Shown: positions 43,364 through 52,747, counted from the stretch's first letter. The stretch is 64,000 bases of DNA from Allobosea sp. (GCA_024231975.1 JAAEQB010000012.1:186001-250000), one strand, 5' to 3'. Made by a program: numbers and translations. The notes: generated from the sequence alone by a model not told the origin.

Positions 43364-43465
43364 AGCATCGGACCGAAAAGTGGATACCGGTTTTCGGAGA
43401 AAGCCGATGCAAACAAAGATCCACAGCATCGGACCGAATACGATACTCGGTCCGATGCTGTGGAT
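43364..43465. repeat. Palindromic intergenic repeat (GCATCGG family), copy 3
   Basis: A first hairpin at 43364-43410 is followed by a longer one at 43419-43465 with perfect 19-bp arms (ATCCACAGCATCGGACCGA). It lies in the 318-bp gap between ftcR (stop 43517) and flgB (start 43198). The rest of the gap is AT-rich and probably holds the flgB promoter. Confidence 0.85.
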
Positions 43466-43516
43466 CGAGGAGCTGCAGACGCAGCTTCTCGGCATGAGCG
43501 CGAACCGATCCCCGGC

Positions 43517-44191
43517 TCAGGCGATCGTGTAGCCGAGGTAGCGACGGGATTCGATGGGATCATATTCCAGCTTGGCGCGCAGCTTCTTGCGCAGCTTGCT
43601 GATATGGCTCTCGACGACCGCCTCGTCGACCTCCGCGTCGAACAGCCCATAGACGGCATTGAAGACCTGCGTCTTCGTCACCCACTTGCCGCGGTGGCGC
43701 ATCATGAATTCAAGGATGCGGCGCTCGCGACGCGGCAGGGGCAGAACTTCTCCACCCACTTCCGGGTCGCGCCCGTTGAAATAGACATGTACGCCGGCAT
43801 GAGAGACCTCTTCGTCGCTGGCGCGGCGCTTCTCGCTGCGTCGCTGCATAGCGTTTACGCGGGCCAAAATCTCGCGGACATGGACCGGTTTGCGAACGAC
43901 ATCATCCACGCCGGCGGCGAAGAGCTCCAGCGTCCTCTCGAGCGAAACGACCTCGTTCATGACGATGACCGGCGCCTGGCTGCGGCGGCGGATCAGCATC
44001 GGATAACGAGAACGCTCCTCGCAATCGCCAATAAGGAAAGCTTCAACAGATCTGAGATCTTCTGTTGGGGTATCTTCGACCCATTCTTCAAATTTTGTGG
44101 GTGTAAACCCGATGGCGGGCACCCCTTCTCCCGAGAATAACGACCGGTACCCTTCTGTCACCAAAGAGCGATCATCGATCACAATATACAC
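43517..44191 (-). CDS. ftcR: FtcR/Rem-type orphan response regulator of flagellar genes
   Basis: A 224-residue OmpR-type regulator. The degenerate receiver begins MYIVIDDRSLVTEGYRSLF, and the GFTPTKFEEW and EAFLIGD segments are those of Brucella FtcR and Sinorhizobium Rem. The usual acceptor aspartate context is not evident, as in that orphan group. The C-terminal winged helix (RRERRILEFMMRHRGKWVTKTQVFNAVY ... SHISKLRKKLRAKL) is complete. FtcR/Rem activates hook and filament genes. It is divergent from flgE across an AT-rich promoter region. Confidence 0.92.
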   Translation of the reverse strand: MYIVIDDRSLVTEGYRSLFSGEGVPAIGFTPTKFEEWVEDTPTEDLRSVEAFLIGDCEERSRYPMLIRRRSQAPVIVMNEVVSLERTLELFAAGVDDVVRKPVHVREILARVNAMQRRSEKRRASDEEVSHAGVHVYFNGRDPEVGGEVLPLPRRERRILEFMMRHRGKWVTKTQVFNAVYGLFDAEVDEAVVESHISKLRKKLRAKLEYDPIESRRYLGYTIA

Positions 44192-44591
44192 ACGGCACCC
44201 CCCCGGCGCGTAAAGCCACCAGCGCTCATTCGAAGCTGGCAGTGCGGTGTGTAGTCACCGGCTTTTCCTACGTCAATCAAACAACAAAATAGCATTCAAT
44301 CTCCAAATTACACAGCAAATCCAATTTAAATATTAAAATCCGAATTTACTTCTTTATATTAATAGTATTTTTAACATAATTATTTAGCTGGGGAATTATT
44401 ATAACTATCTGTATGATCGGGCAAGAGATTTCTCAACCCATGCCTACATATACAAAGGAATGTTTGCTGCATATGTTTATCGGACAATTTTCGATATTAA
44501 TTTGAAGATATTTTTCGATAACCTCGCCGAAAGCCTCGCGCAAGCCTTTCAATGTGAATTGCTACTGCAAATTTTACTTGGGAGATCGGCT
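44192..44591. promoter_or_regulatory. AT-rich divergent promoter region ftcR/flgE
   Basis: These 400 bases are strikingly AT-rich compared with both flanks, especially 44280-44420, which has long A/T runs. They must hold the ftcR and flgE promoters and are a likely binding region for FtcR. No precise box is assigned. An in-frame ORF extension of flgE into this stretch (from 44460) is not credible. Confidence 0.55.
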
Positions 44592-45872
44592 GTGGGCATC
44601 TTCGGAATCATGCGGACCGGCGTGTCCGGCATGGCGGCGCAGGCGAGCAAGCTGAGCGCGGCGAGCGACAACATCGCCAATGTTAATACTGTCGGCTACA
44701 AGCGCGCCTCGACGGAATTCTCCTCCTTCATCTCGGAAGGGAATAAAAGCGAATACAATTCCGGCGGCGTCGAGACCAAGACCCGTTACGCCATCACCGA
44801 CGAGGGCGTGATCATGGGCGCGACCAACGCGACCGATCTCGCGATCAAGGGCAACGGCTTCTTCGTCGTTTCCAATGCCGCTGGCACGCCCTACATGACC
44901 CGCGCCGGTGCCTTTGTCCCCAATGGCGACAAGGACTTGATCAACTCGGCCGGCTTCTACCTGATGGGCTATCCGCTCAAGAACGGCACGCCAGACGTGA
45001 TCGCCAACAGCCTGGACGGTCTGCAGCGCGTCAACCTCGCCAATGTCGCCTATCAGGCGACGCCGACCACCGCGGGCTCGCTGAAGGGCAACATGGACTT
45101 CAACGCGCCCGTCGTCGCGGCCGCCAACCTGCCGTCGACCGGCGCGGCGGGCAGCCAGTTCGAGAGCAAGTCCTCGATCGTCACCTACGACAATGTCGGC
45201 AACAAGGTCTTCCTCGACGTCTACCTGACCAAGAGTGCCAATGCGGCAGCCGGCCCGCCCGCGACCCCGGCCACCTGGGAGGTCGCGATCTTCAACAAGG
45301 ACAATGCCAGCGCAACCGGCGGCTTCCCCTACAGCCCGACCACCCCGCTGGCGACCTCCAGCCTCACCTTCGACGGCGACGGCAAGCTCACCACGTCGCC
45401 GGCCACGATGACCGTGAACATCCCCAATGGCCAGCCGCTCGCGCTCGACTTAAGTCAGGTCTCGCAGACCGCGGTCAACACCAGCGTCGACCTCGACGTC
45501 AACGGCAACGCGCCGAGCGCGATCGAGCGCGTCGAGATCGCCTCGGACGGCACGGTCTTCGCCGTGTTCGAGAACAGCGCACGGCTCGCGACTTACAGGA
45601 TCCCGCTCGCGACCGTGCCGAGCCCCGACCAGCTGACGCCGCAGTCGGGCAATGTCTATTCGGTGAACCAGATGTCGGGAGACGTCCTTGTCGGCTTCCC
45701 GGAAAGCGGCCAGTTCGGCTCGCTGCGCTCCAAGGCGCTCGAGCAGTCGAATGTCGACCTCGCCAACGAGCTGACGGCGATGATCGAGTCGCAGCGCAGC
45801 TACACCGCCTCCTCCAAGGTGTTCCAGACCGGCGCCGAACTGCTCGACGTGCTGGTCAACCTGAAGCGCTGA
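44592..45872 (+). CDS. flgE: Flagellar hook protein FlgE
   Basis: A 426-residue hook subunit. From the GTG at 44592 the product begins VGIFGIMRTGVSGMAAQASKLSAASDNIANVNTVGYKR, the family N-terminus, with GGGAG seven bases upstream. The C-terminal SNVDLANELTAMIESQRSYTASSKVFQTGAELLDVLVNL is conserved, and the middle is the variable hook domain. It leads the flgE-flgK-flgL-flaF-flbT-flgD-fliQ run, the order seen in Hyphomicrobiales. Confidence 0.95.
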   Translation: MGIFGIMRTGVSGMAAQASKLSAASDNIANVNTVGYKRASTEFSSFISEGNKSEYNSGGVETKTRYAITDEGVIMGATNATDLAIKGNGFFVVSNAAGTPYMTRAGAFVPNGDKDLINSAGFYLMGYPLKNGTPDVIANSLDGLQRVNLANVAYQATPTTAGSLKGNMDFNAPVVAAANLPSTGAAGSQFESKSSIVTYDNVGNKVFLDVYLTKSANAAAGPPATPATWEVAIFNKDNASATGGFPYSPTTPLATSSLTFDGDGKLTTSPATMTVNIPNGQPLALDLSQVSQTAVNTSVDLDVNGNAPSAIERVEIASDGTVFAVFENSARLATYRIPLATVPSPDQLTPQSGNVYSVNQMSGDVLVGFPESGQFGSLRSKALEQSNVDLANELTAMIESQRSYTASSKVFQTGAELLDVLVNLKR

Positions 45873-45881
45873 CGCGCCCTC

Positions 45882-45905
45882 CGCCCGGCCGGAAACGGCC
45901 GGGCG
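45882..45905. other. GC-rich stem-loop after flgE
   Basis: A perfect 10-bp stem (CGCCCGGCCG and complement) closed by a GAAA tetraloop stands 10 bp after the flgE stop. No T run follows, so it is more likely an mRNA stabiliser or processing site than a full terminator, and could explain a higher level of flgE message. Confidence 0.6.
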
Positions 45906-45965
45906 CCGGGGCTTCGCCTTGCCGAGCCACCCTATTGCCGAAGCAGCGACCGCGGGGACGCAACC

Positions 45966-47453
45966 ATGAGCCTCTCAACCGCCCTGAACGTGGCCCAGTC
46001 GTCGCTCTCGGCAACGTCGATGCATACCTCGATCCTGTCGCGCAACGTCGCCGGCAGTTCGGACGCGAATTACCATCGCAAGACGGCGCTGCAGGTCACC
46101 AGCTATGGCGGCGCGGTGCGCATCGCTTCGGTCAGCCGCGCCATGGACGAGGTGCTGTTCGCCGGCAAGCTGGCCTCGACTTCCTCGACCGCGGCACAGA
46201 AGAGCATCGTCGCCAGCCTGACTCAACTTGAGACCACGGTGAACGACCCCGAACTGGACCAGTCGCTGGCGGCCAAGATCGGCAAGCTCTCCAACGCCTT
46301 GCAGGAATTCAGCATCACGCCGGACGACCCGATCCTGGCCCAGGCCGTGCTGAACCGGGCCGGCAGCCTCGCCCACTCCCTCAACGAGGCCAGCGCAACG
46401 GTCAGCGCCGTGCGCGAGCAGGCCGATGCCGACATGGCCACGGGCGTCTCCCGCGTGAAGACGCTGCTGGCCGAGTTCGAGACGGTCAATCGCGGCATCG
46501 TCAAGGGCTCGCAAGCGAGCACCGACATCACCGACCAGCTCGACACGCGCGACCGGATCTTGAGAGATCTCTCCCAGGAGATCGGCATCAGCGTGCAAAC
46601 GCGCGCCAACAACGACATGGTGATCTACACCGATAGCGGCGTGACGCTGTTCGAGACCGTGCCGCGGACGGTCTCGATGGCGCAGAGCTTCTCGCTCTCC
46701 GCCGGCGCGACCGCCAACGCCGTCTATGTCGACGGCGTCGCGGTCACCGGCGCCAATGCGGTGATGCCGATCAGGTCGGGCCAGATCTACGGCGCCTCGG
46801 TCATTCGCGACAATGTCGCGGTGACCTATCAGCGTCAGCTCGACGAGATCGCGCGCGGCCTGGTCGAGACCTTCGCGGAAAGCGACCAGAGCACGCCGCC
46901 GGCAGCTCCAGCCGCGGCCGGCCTGTTCATCTACGGCGCCGGCGCACCGCCCCTCGCCATCCCGCCGACCGGCGTCGCGGTGCCGGGCCTCGCCAGCTCG
47001 ATCCGCATCAACCCGCACGCCGACCCCGCACAAGGCGGCGATCTCGACCGGCTGCGCGACGGCGCCATCTCCGACCCGACCGATCCCGTTTTCAATTATA
47101 ACCCATCGGGCGCGGCCGGCTTCGGCGGCCGCATCCAGGAGCTGCTCGCCAAGCTGGGGACGGAGCGCAACTTCGATCCGGCAAGCGAGGCCGATCCGAC
47201 CAACAGCCTCTCCGCCTTCGCGAGTTCATCGGTCAGCTGGCTCGAAGGCCGCCGCCAGACCGCCGACAAGGCGCTCGGCTACGAGACCGCCCTGCTCGAC
47301 CGCACCACCGAGGCGCTCTCCAACGCCACCGGCGTCAACGTCAACGACGAGATGGCGCTGATGATGGAGCTGGAGCGTTCCTACAACGCCTCCTCGATGA
47401 TCCTCAAGACCGTCGACAACATGATCAACGCTCTTCTCGCAGCCGTGAGGTAA
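45966..47453 (+). CDS. flgK: Hook-filament junction protein FlgK (HAP1)
   Basis: A 495-residue junction protein. The N-terminal coiled segment (SLSTALNVAQSSLSATSMHTSILSRNVAGSSDANYHRKT) and the C-terminal NATGVNVNDEMALMMELERSYNASSMILKTVDNMINALL are typical. It precedes flgL by four bases. The start ATG at 45966 gives the expected alignment of the N-terminus. Confidence 0.95.
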   Translation: MSLSTALNVAQSSLSATSMHTSILSRNVAGSSDANYHRKTALQVTSYGGAVRIASVSRAMDEVLFAGKLASTSSTAAQKSIVASLTQLETTVNDPELDQSLAAKIGKLSNALQEFSITPDDPILAQAVLNRAGSLAHSLNEASATVSAVREQADADMATGVSRVKTLLAEFETVNRGIVKGSQASTDITDQLDTRDRILRDLSQEIGISVQTRANNDMVIYTDSGVTLFETVPRTVSMAQSFSLSAGATANAVYVDGVAVTGANAVMPIRSGQIYGASVIRDNVAVTYQRQLDEIARGLVETFAESDQSTPPAAPAAAGLFIYGAGAPPLAIPPTGVAVPGLASSIRINPHADPAQGGDLDRLRDGAISDPTDPVFNYNPSGAAGFGGRIQELLAKLGTERNFDPASEADPTNSLSAFASSSVSWLEGRRQTADKALGYETALLDRTTEALSNATGVNVNDEMALMMELERSYNASSMILKTVDNMINALLAAVR

Positions 47454-47457
47454 GACA

Positions 47458-48525
47458 ATGACCACTTATGTCTCCACCCTGGCTGTCTCCAACGCGCTAC
47501 GCGGCAGCCTGATGCGCAGCCAGGCCGGTCTCGCCGGCGCCAACAAGGAGATGGTCACCAGCCGCTACGCCGATGTCGGGCTGAGCATCGGCGTGCGCAG
47601 CGGCCAGACGGTCGGACTGCGCAACCAGCACGACCAGCTCAAGAGCATCATCACCACCAACAACCTCGTCGCCGGCCGGGTCGAGAACACCCAGAAGGCC
47701 TTGGACGGCATGCTCGAGACGGCGCAGAAGTTCCTGAGCACGCTGATCAGCGTTCGCGAAGGCAAGAGCGGCCCGCCGGTCCTCGCCCCGCAGGCACAGA
47801 ACAATCTCCAGGCTCTCATCGGAACGCTGAACGGTTCCGGCAGTGGACAGTATACGTTCGCCGGCATCGATACCCAGAACAGGCCGGTCACCAATTATTT
47901 CGCTCCCGGCTCCGCCAACAAGCAGGCGGTCGACGACGCCTTCGTCGCAGCCTTCGGCTTCACGCAGAACGACCCGGCGGCCGCCAACATCACCGCGGCC
48001 GACATGAAGGCCTTCGTGCAAGGCGCCTTCGCGGCCGAGTTCGCCGATCCCGCGGGAGTGCCGCCGGCGACGCAAGGCTGGGCAAACTGGTCGACCGCCT
48101 CGAACCAGAACGTCACGAGCCGCATTTCGACGACGGAGGTGGTGGAGGTCTCGACCAACGCCAATGCCCGGCAGTTCCGCGACCTCGCCAAGGCCTACAC
48201 GATGACGCTCGACCTCGCCCCGGGCAAACTCAACCAGAACGCCTTCCGCGCGATCACCGACGAGGCGATCGCCACGATGAGCTCGGCGATCCAGGGCCTC
48301 ATCGCCAATAAGGCGCAGCTCGCCACCTCCGAGGAGCGCATTACCTCCTCGACCGAGCGGCTGACCATCCAGAGCGACATCATCTCCAAGCAGATCAACG
48401 GCTTCGAGGGCGTCGACCCAATCGAGGCCTCGACGCGGGTGACCCAACTCCAGACGCAGCTCGACACTGCGCTGGCCCTGACTTCGCGCATGCAAAAGCT
48501 CAGCATCCTGAACTGGATGCGCTGA
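47458..48525 (+). CDS. flgL: Hook-filament junction protein FlgL (HAP3)
   Basis: A 355-residue flagellin-like protein. The N-terminal helix (STLAVSNALRGSLMRSQAGLAGANKEMVTSRYADVG) and C-terminal helix (VTQLQTQLDTALALTSRMQKLSILNWM) form the paired flagellin-type D0/D1 region. It caps the hook with FlgK before filament growth. It lies directly after flgK, with only four bases between. Confidence 0.94.
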   Translation: MTTYVSTLAVSNALRGSLMRSQAGLAGANKEMVTSRYADVGLSIGVRSGQTVGLRNQHDQLKSIITTNNLVAGRVENTQKALDGMLETAQKFLSTLISVREGKSGPPVLAPQAQNNLQALIGTLNGSGSGQYTFAGIDTQNRPVTNYFAPGSANKQAVDDAFVAAFGFTQNDPAAANITAADMKAFVQGAFAAEFADPAGVPPATQGWANWSTASNQNVTSRISTTEVVEVSTNANARQFRDLAKAYTMTLDLAPGKLNQNAFRAITDEAIATMSSAIQGLIANKAQLATSEERITSSTERLTIQSDIISKQINGFEGVDPIEASTRVTQLQTQLDTALALTSRMQKLSILNWMR

Positions 48526-48619
48526 GCGCGGAGGGCTCGACCAAACCAACGCGGCGGGCAGCTCCCCGAACTCATGGGTCCGGGCGAAACTCGTCGCTCC
48601 ACGCAGCCAAGGACGATCC

Positions 48620-48967
48620 ATGTATCACAGCTCCTATGTCGACGTCGCTGAAGGGAGCGCTGCGCTCGCGCGGGCCAATGAGTGGCGAGCCATCGATCAC
48701 GCGATAACGCTTCTCGAGAACGCGCGCCCGAGCGGGCCGGCTTCGCCCGATACGATCGCGGCCGTGACCTTCCACCGCAAGCTCTGGAGCCTCCTGATCG
48801 AGGATCTCGGCAGCGCGGAGAACGCCTTGCCGCAAGCGCTGCGGGCCTCGCTGATCTCGATCGGCTTCTTCGTCCTCAAGCAGGGCGAGAAGCTGCGCCT
48901 CGGCGAGTGCGACGATTTCGACTCGTTGATCGAGGTCAACACCATGATCCGCGACAGCCTGGCATGA
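48620..48967 (+). CDS. flaF: Flagellin synthesis regulator FlaF
   Basis: A 115-residue protein of the FlaF family (YHSSYVDVAEGSAALARANEWRAIDHAITLLENARP ... LWSLLIEDLGSAENALPQALRASLISIGFFVL). In alphaproteobacteria FlaF is needed for flagellin translation or secretion and works against FlbT. It is 95 bp from flgL and overlaps the region of the flbT starts. Confidence 0.93.
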   Translation: MYHSSYVDVAEGSAALARANEWRAIDHAITLLENARPSGPASPDTIAAVTFHRKLWSLLIEDLGSAENALPQALRASLISIGFFVLKQGEKLRLGECDDFDSLIEVNTMIRDSLA

Positions 48968-48975
48968 GGACGACG

Positions 48976-49428
48976 ATGAAGAGCATGCGTCTGTCACTCC
49001 GCGCCAACGAGAGGATCTTCATCAACGGCGCCATTCTCAGGGTCGACCGCAAGGTCTCTTTCGAGCTGCTGAACGACGCGACCTTCCTGCTCGAGAGCCA
49101 TGTCCTTCAGGCCGACCAGACGACGACGCCGTTGCGGCAGCTCTATTTCGTCGTCCAGACCCTGCTGATCGCCCCGAAGAACGGCGCGATCGCCAAGGCG
49201 ATGTTTGACGACATGGTCATGGCGATGGCGAGGATATTCGAGGATCGAGCGATCCTCACCGGCCTCGACCAGATCGACGCGCTGGTCGATGGCGGCCGCC
49301 ATTTCGAGGCGCTGAAACAGCTGCGCCTGCTCTTCCCGACCGAGGCCGCGATCATCGCGGCCGAGGAGCGAGCTCCTCCGAGCCTGTCGGAGTTCACCCT
49401 GTCGCAATTCCACCCGCAAGTCGCCTGA
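48976..49428 (+). CDS. flbT: Flagellin mRNA regulator FlbT
   Basis: A 150-residue protein of the FlbT family (MRLSLRANERIFINGAILRVDRKVSFELLNDATFLLESHVLQ). FlbT binds the flagellin mRNA 5' region and controls its stability or translation. An alternative ATG at 48964 overlaps the flaF stop (ATGA); 48976 is chosen because GAGGA lies just upstream. The flagellin genes it would control are not in the window. Confidence 0.93.
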   Translation: MKSMRLSLRANERIFINGAILRVDRKVSFELLNDATFLLESHVLQADQTTTPLRQLYFVVQTLLIAPKNGAIAKAMFDDMVMAMARIFEDRAILTGLDQIDALVDGGRHFEALKQLRLLFPTEAAIIAAEERAPPSLSEFTLSQFHPQVA

Positions 49429-49439
49429 GGAGGCCAGCC

Positions 49440-49730
49440 ATGGATGTCAGCACCGCCACGAGCATACCCTCGATCGCCCCGCAGAGCAGCACCGGCAGCA
49501 CCGCGTCGAACCCCATCGGCAATGCCGACTACAACACCTTCCTGAAGCTGCTGATCGCGCAGGCGAAGAATCAGGATCCGACCAACCCGACCGACCCCGC
49601 GCAATATGTCCAGCAATTCGCGACCCTCTCGCAGGTCGAGCAGGCGGTACGCGCCAATTCCAAGCTCGACGAGATCATCGCCGGCCTCAAGGAACTCAAA
49701 TCGGCCGCGACCGCGACCGACGCGGCGTGA
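49440..49730 (+). CDS. flgD: Short hook-cap protein FlgD (N-terminal region only)
   Basis: A 96-residue protein carrying only the conserved FlgD N-terminal part (NADYNTFLKLLIAQAKNQDPTNPTDPAQYVQQFATLSQVEQAVRANSKLDEII). FlgD caps the growing hook; most FlgD proteins have a further Tudor/FnIII-like region and exceed 130-200 residues. The stop codon is clean and fliQ starts 13 bp later, so this looks like a naturally short form rather than a frameshift. Confidence 0.85.
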   Translation: MDVSTATSIPSIAPQSSTGSTASNPIGNADYNTFLKLLIAQAKNQDPTNPTDPAQYVQQFATLSQVEQAVRANSKLDEIIAGLKELKSAATATDAA

Positions 49731-49743
49731 GAGGCATCGGATC

Positions 49744-50010
49744 GTGAACGAGGCTGACGCGCTCGACCTCATGCGCGATGCCATCTGGGCGATCGTCACC
49801 GGCGCGGGGCCTGCGGTCACCGCCGCGATGGCGATCGGCATCGCCGTCGCGCTGATGCAGGCCCTTACCCAGGTCCAGGAGGCGACACTGACCTTTGTGC
49901 CAAAGATCGTCGTCATCCTCGTCGTGATGGCGACGACCGGCAGCTTCACCGGCGCCCAGATCTTCGCTTTCACCGAGCGCGTCTATGGACGCATCGAAAA
50001 GGGCTTTTAG
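49744..50010 (+). CDS. fliQ: Flagellar export gate protein FliQ
   Basis: An 88-residue, two-transmembrane export gate subunit (ALDLMRDAIWAIVTGAGPAVTAAMAIGIAVALMQALTQVQEATLTFVPKIVVILV). The GTG start at 49744 fits the family N-terminus; an in-frame extension to 49606 would overlap flgD. It ends the flgE-to-fliQ run, before a 500-bp repeat-bearing gap. Confidence 0.94.
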   Translation: MNEADALDLMRDAIWAIVTGAGPAVTAAMAIGIAVALMQALTQVQEATLTFVPKIVVILVVMATTGSFTGAQIFAFTERVYGRIEKGF

Positions 50011-50105
50011 AGCCCGTTTGAAAACGCGCTGAGCCCTCATCCCGAGACGGCGCCAACGCGCCTGCCCGGGATGAGGGCTGGGATTTTCGACCGGGCTCAA
50101 GGCAG

Positions 50106-50233
50106 TGTGGACATTTGGCGTACCGGCCTCGTCTTCCCTCGTCTTCCGCCGCCGTCATTCCGAGCTCAGGCCTGCGGCCTGCCCCGGAATGACGGCAGCG
50201 GTTCCAGTTGGTCCGTCTCGGCGATTGTCCACA
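50106..50233. repeat. GGAATGACGG-type intergenic repeat, copy 2
   Basis: The element begins TGTGGACATTTGGC, contains inverted GCCGTCATTCC and GGAATGACGGC arms, and ends TGTCCACA, so both its ends and its centre are inverted repeats. Copies are at 63800-63917 and, in part, 39452-39505. Its shape suggests a small non-autonomous mobile element. Confidence 0.75.
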
Positions 50234-50238
50234 CCCCC

Positions 50239-50341
50239 TGGAGCATCGGACCGAAAAGTGGAATCCACTTTTCGGAGAAATCCGATGCTTGAACAAAGGG
50301 ATAGGTCGCCACTTCGCGTCCGGTAGGACGCGCGGCGATCT
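50239..50341. repeat. 103-bp repeat, left member of an inverted pair flanking flhA
   Basis: The segment contains the GCATCGG-family hairpin (50242-50289) plus a tail through GCGCGGCGATCT. Its reverse complement occurs at 52748-52850 with only two mismatches in 103 bases, so flhA is bracketed by a near-perfect inverted repeat. Confidence 0.9.
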
Positions 50342-50507
50342 CGTTACCGGCCGAGGTCGGATCGGCCCGGACCATGCTCGATTTGGGCAGCAGCCGGAGA
50401 GGGAAGCAGACGGTCCACGGACCCTTTTCCCTCCAGCCCCGCGCAGGCTTGCCCACTCAGGATGACCCGCACGCAAAATGCATGCGCAGACCAGGACAAG
50501 CTATCGC

Positions 50508-52601
50508 ATGGCCAATCAGGACGCCATCACCGGCCAAGCTGCCGGACTGCAGAGTAGCGGGCGCGATATCGGCTTCGCGGTGGGTATCACCGCCATCCTC
50601 ACCGTTCTGTTCCTGCCGATCCCGGCCTTCGTCATCGACCTTGGCCTCGCCCTCTCGATCGCCCTCTCGGTGCTGATCCTGATGGTTGCGCTCTGGATCC
50701 AGAAGCCACTCGAATTCTCGTCCTTCCCGACCATCCTGCTCATTGCCACGATGCTGCGCCTGTCGCTCAACATTGCGACGACGCGCGTCATTCTCTCGCA
50801 TGGCCATGAGGGCTCGCATGCTGCCGGATACATCATCGACGGCTTCTCGCGCTTCGTCATCGGCGGCGACTTCGTCATTGGCCTGATCGTTTTCCTCATC
50901 CTGATCACGGTCAACTTCATCGTCATCACCAAGGGTGCGACACGTATCGCCGAGGTCGGCGCCCGCTTCACGCTCGACGCCATTCCCGGGAAGCAGATGG
51001 CGATCGATGCCGACCTCTCGGCCGGGTTGATCGACGCCAAAGAAGCGCAGCGCCGCCGCCATGAGCTGGAGGAGGAAAGCTCATTTTTCGGCGCCATGGA
51101 CGGCGCCTCGAAATTCGTGCGGGGCGATGCGATCGCTGGCCTGATCATCACCGCGATCAACATCCTCGGCGGCATCGTCATCGGCGCGACCCGCCATGGT
51201 CTGTCGCTGGCCGATTCCGCCGACGTCTTCGTCAAGCTTGCGGTCGGCGACGGCCTCGTCACCCAAATCCCGGCGCTGATCGTCTCGCTCGCCGCCGGCC
51301 TGCTCGTCTCCAAGGGCGGCACGCGCGGCACGGCCGAGCAAGCCATCCTCGGCCAGCTCAGCCACTATCCGCGCGCCCTCTTCGTCGCCTCCTTCCTTCT
51401 GGTCGTACTGGCGCTGGTGCCGGGTCTGCCTTTCTTTCCCTTCGCCATGCTGGCTGGGCTGATGGCCTTTGTCGGCTACACGATTCCCAAGCGCATCGCC
51501 GAGCGCGAGGCTGCGGCGGAGGAGATCCGCGCCATGGAGGCCGAGGAGGCCGGGCGAAACAGCCAGGAGACGATCAAGGAATCGCTGAAGATCTGCGAAA
51601 TAGAACTCAGGCTTGGCAAGCAGCTGGCGGCGGAAATGCTGAGCGCCCATGGCGAGCTGGCTCATCGCGTCAGCAAGATGCGTAAGAAATTCGCGGTCGA
51701 GTACGGTTTCATCGTGCCCGAGATCAAGCTTTCCGACAGTCTCACCCTGCCACCCAGATCATATGAATTTCGAATCCACGGCACGGTTGTCGCCTCCGGC
51801 GAGCTGCGTCCCAGCTCGATGCTTGTCGTCGTCGGCGATGGCCGGTTGCCCGATCTGCCGGGCGAGGAGGTCCGCGAGCCCGCTTTCGGCGTCAACGCGA
51901 TGTGGGTTTCGGAGAGCTATGCCAACGAGGTTCGGCGCGAGGGCCTGCACCCAATCGACCGCATGTCGGTCCTCCTCACGCATCTCAGCGAGACGATTCG
52001 CAAGAATCTCGGCCAGCTCCTGTCCTACAAGGATATGCGCGCTTTGCTCGACCGGCTCGGCCCGGAATACAAGAAGCTCCTTGACGAAATTTGTCCGGCC
52101 CACATGTCGCTCTCGAGTCTTCAGGCCGTGCTCCGGCTGCTGCTCGCCGAGCGGGTCTCGGTCCGCAATCTCCACCTCATCCTCGAGATCGTCGCCGAGA
52201 TCGCGCCACATGTCCGCCGCGCCGAACAGATCGTCGAGCATGTGCGCATGCGCATGGCCCAGCAAATCTGCGGCGACCTCGCCGAGGGCGGAGCGCTTAA
52301 GGTCCTAAGGCTCGGCAACCGCTGGGACCTCGCCTTCCACGAGAGCCTGCGGCGTGATGCCAAGGGCGAGGTGGTCGAGTTCGATATCGATCCGCGGCAG
52401 ATCGAGGAGTTCGCCGCCGAAGCCTCGGCCGCCATCCGTGACAGGCTGCACCAGGAGAAGAGCTTCGTCCTCGTCACCAGCCCGGACGCCCGGCCCTATG
52501 TCCGCATGGTCATCGAGCGCATCTTCCCGGCTCTGCCCGTGCTCTCGCATGTCGAAATCGCACGCGGGGTCGAGGTGAGGGCCTTGGGCACGATCTCTTG
52601 A
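50508..52601 (+). CDS. flhA: Flagellar biosynthesis protein FlhA
   Basis: A 697-residue export-gate protein. Eight hydrophobic segments lie in the first 330 residues, and the FHIPEP-family signature LRLSLNIATTRVIL is near residue 85. The long cytoplasmic domain, which forms the nonameric ring for chaperone-substrate docking, is complete to its end. The start at 50508 is preferred; an in-frame ATG at 50478 would add ten residues. Both flanks are palindromic repeats, so it is probably expressed from its own promoter. Confidence 0.96.
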   Translation: MANQDAITGQAAGLQSSGRDIGFAVGITAILTVLFLPIPAFVIDLGLALSIALSVLILMVALWIQKPLEFSSFPTILLIATMLRLSLNIATTRVILSHGHEGSHAAGYIIDGFSRFVIGGDFVIGLIVFLILITVNFIVITKGATRIAEVGARFTLDAIPGKQMAIDADLSAGLIDAKEAQRRRHELEEESSFFGAMDGASKFVRGDAIAGLIITAINILGGIVIGATRHGLSLADSADVFVKLAVGDGLVTQIPALIVSLAAGLLVSKGGTRGTAEQAILGQLSHYPRALFVASFLLVVLALVPGLPFFPFAMLAGLMAFVGYTIPKRIAEREAAAEEIRAMEAEEAGRNSQETIKESLKICEIELRLGKQLAAEMLSAHGELAHRVSKMRKKFAVEYGFIVPEIKLSDSLTLPPRSYEFRIHGTVVASGELRPSSMLVVVGDGRLPDLPGEEVREPAFGVNAMWVSESYANEVRREGLHPIDRMSVLLTHLSETIRKNLGQLLSYKDMRALLDRLGPEYKKLLDEICPAHMSLSSLQAVLRLLLAERVSVRNLHLILEIVAEIAPHVRRAEQIVEHVRMRMAQQICGDLAEGGALKVLRLGNRWDLAFHESLRRDAKGEVVEFDIDPRQIEEFAAEASAAIRDRLHQEKSFVLVTSPDARPYVRMVIERIFPALPVLSHVEIARGVEVRALGTIS

Positions 52602-52644
52602 GGTCCCCCGTGAATCGACCGACCACCGCCCTGCGAGAAGGCGC

Positions 52645-52747
52645 TAGAGCATTTTCGAGCGAAGTGGACACCGGTTCGCGTGAAGAAAATGCGAGAAAAC
52701 AAAGACCTGGAGCATTTTCGCGATTCAGGGAAACGCAGAAATGCTCT
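52645..52747. repeat. Palindromic repeat cluster downstream of flhA
   Basis: Two degenerate hairpins with GAGCATTTTCG-type ends (52645-52691 and 52710-52747) stand beside the 103-bp repeat. They share the architecture of the GCATCGG family but have a different core, so they are a second subfamily. Confidence 0.7.

Noticed and set aside
44460..44591. Extended FlgE N-terminus
   Set aside because: The extra 44 residues come from the AT-rich promoter region, while the GTG at 44592 has a good ribosome site and the family N-terminus.
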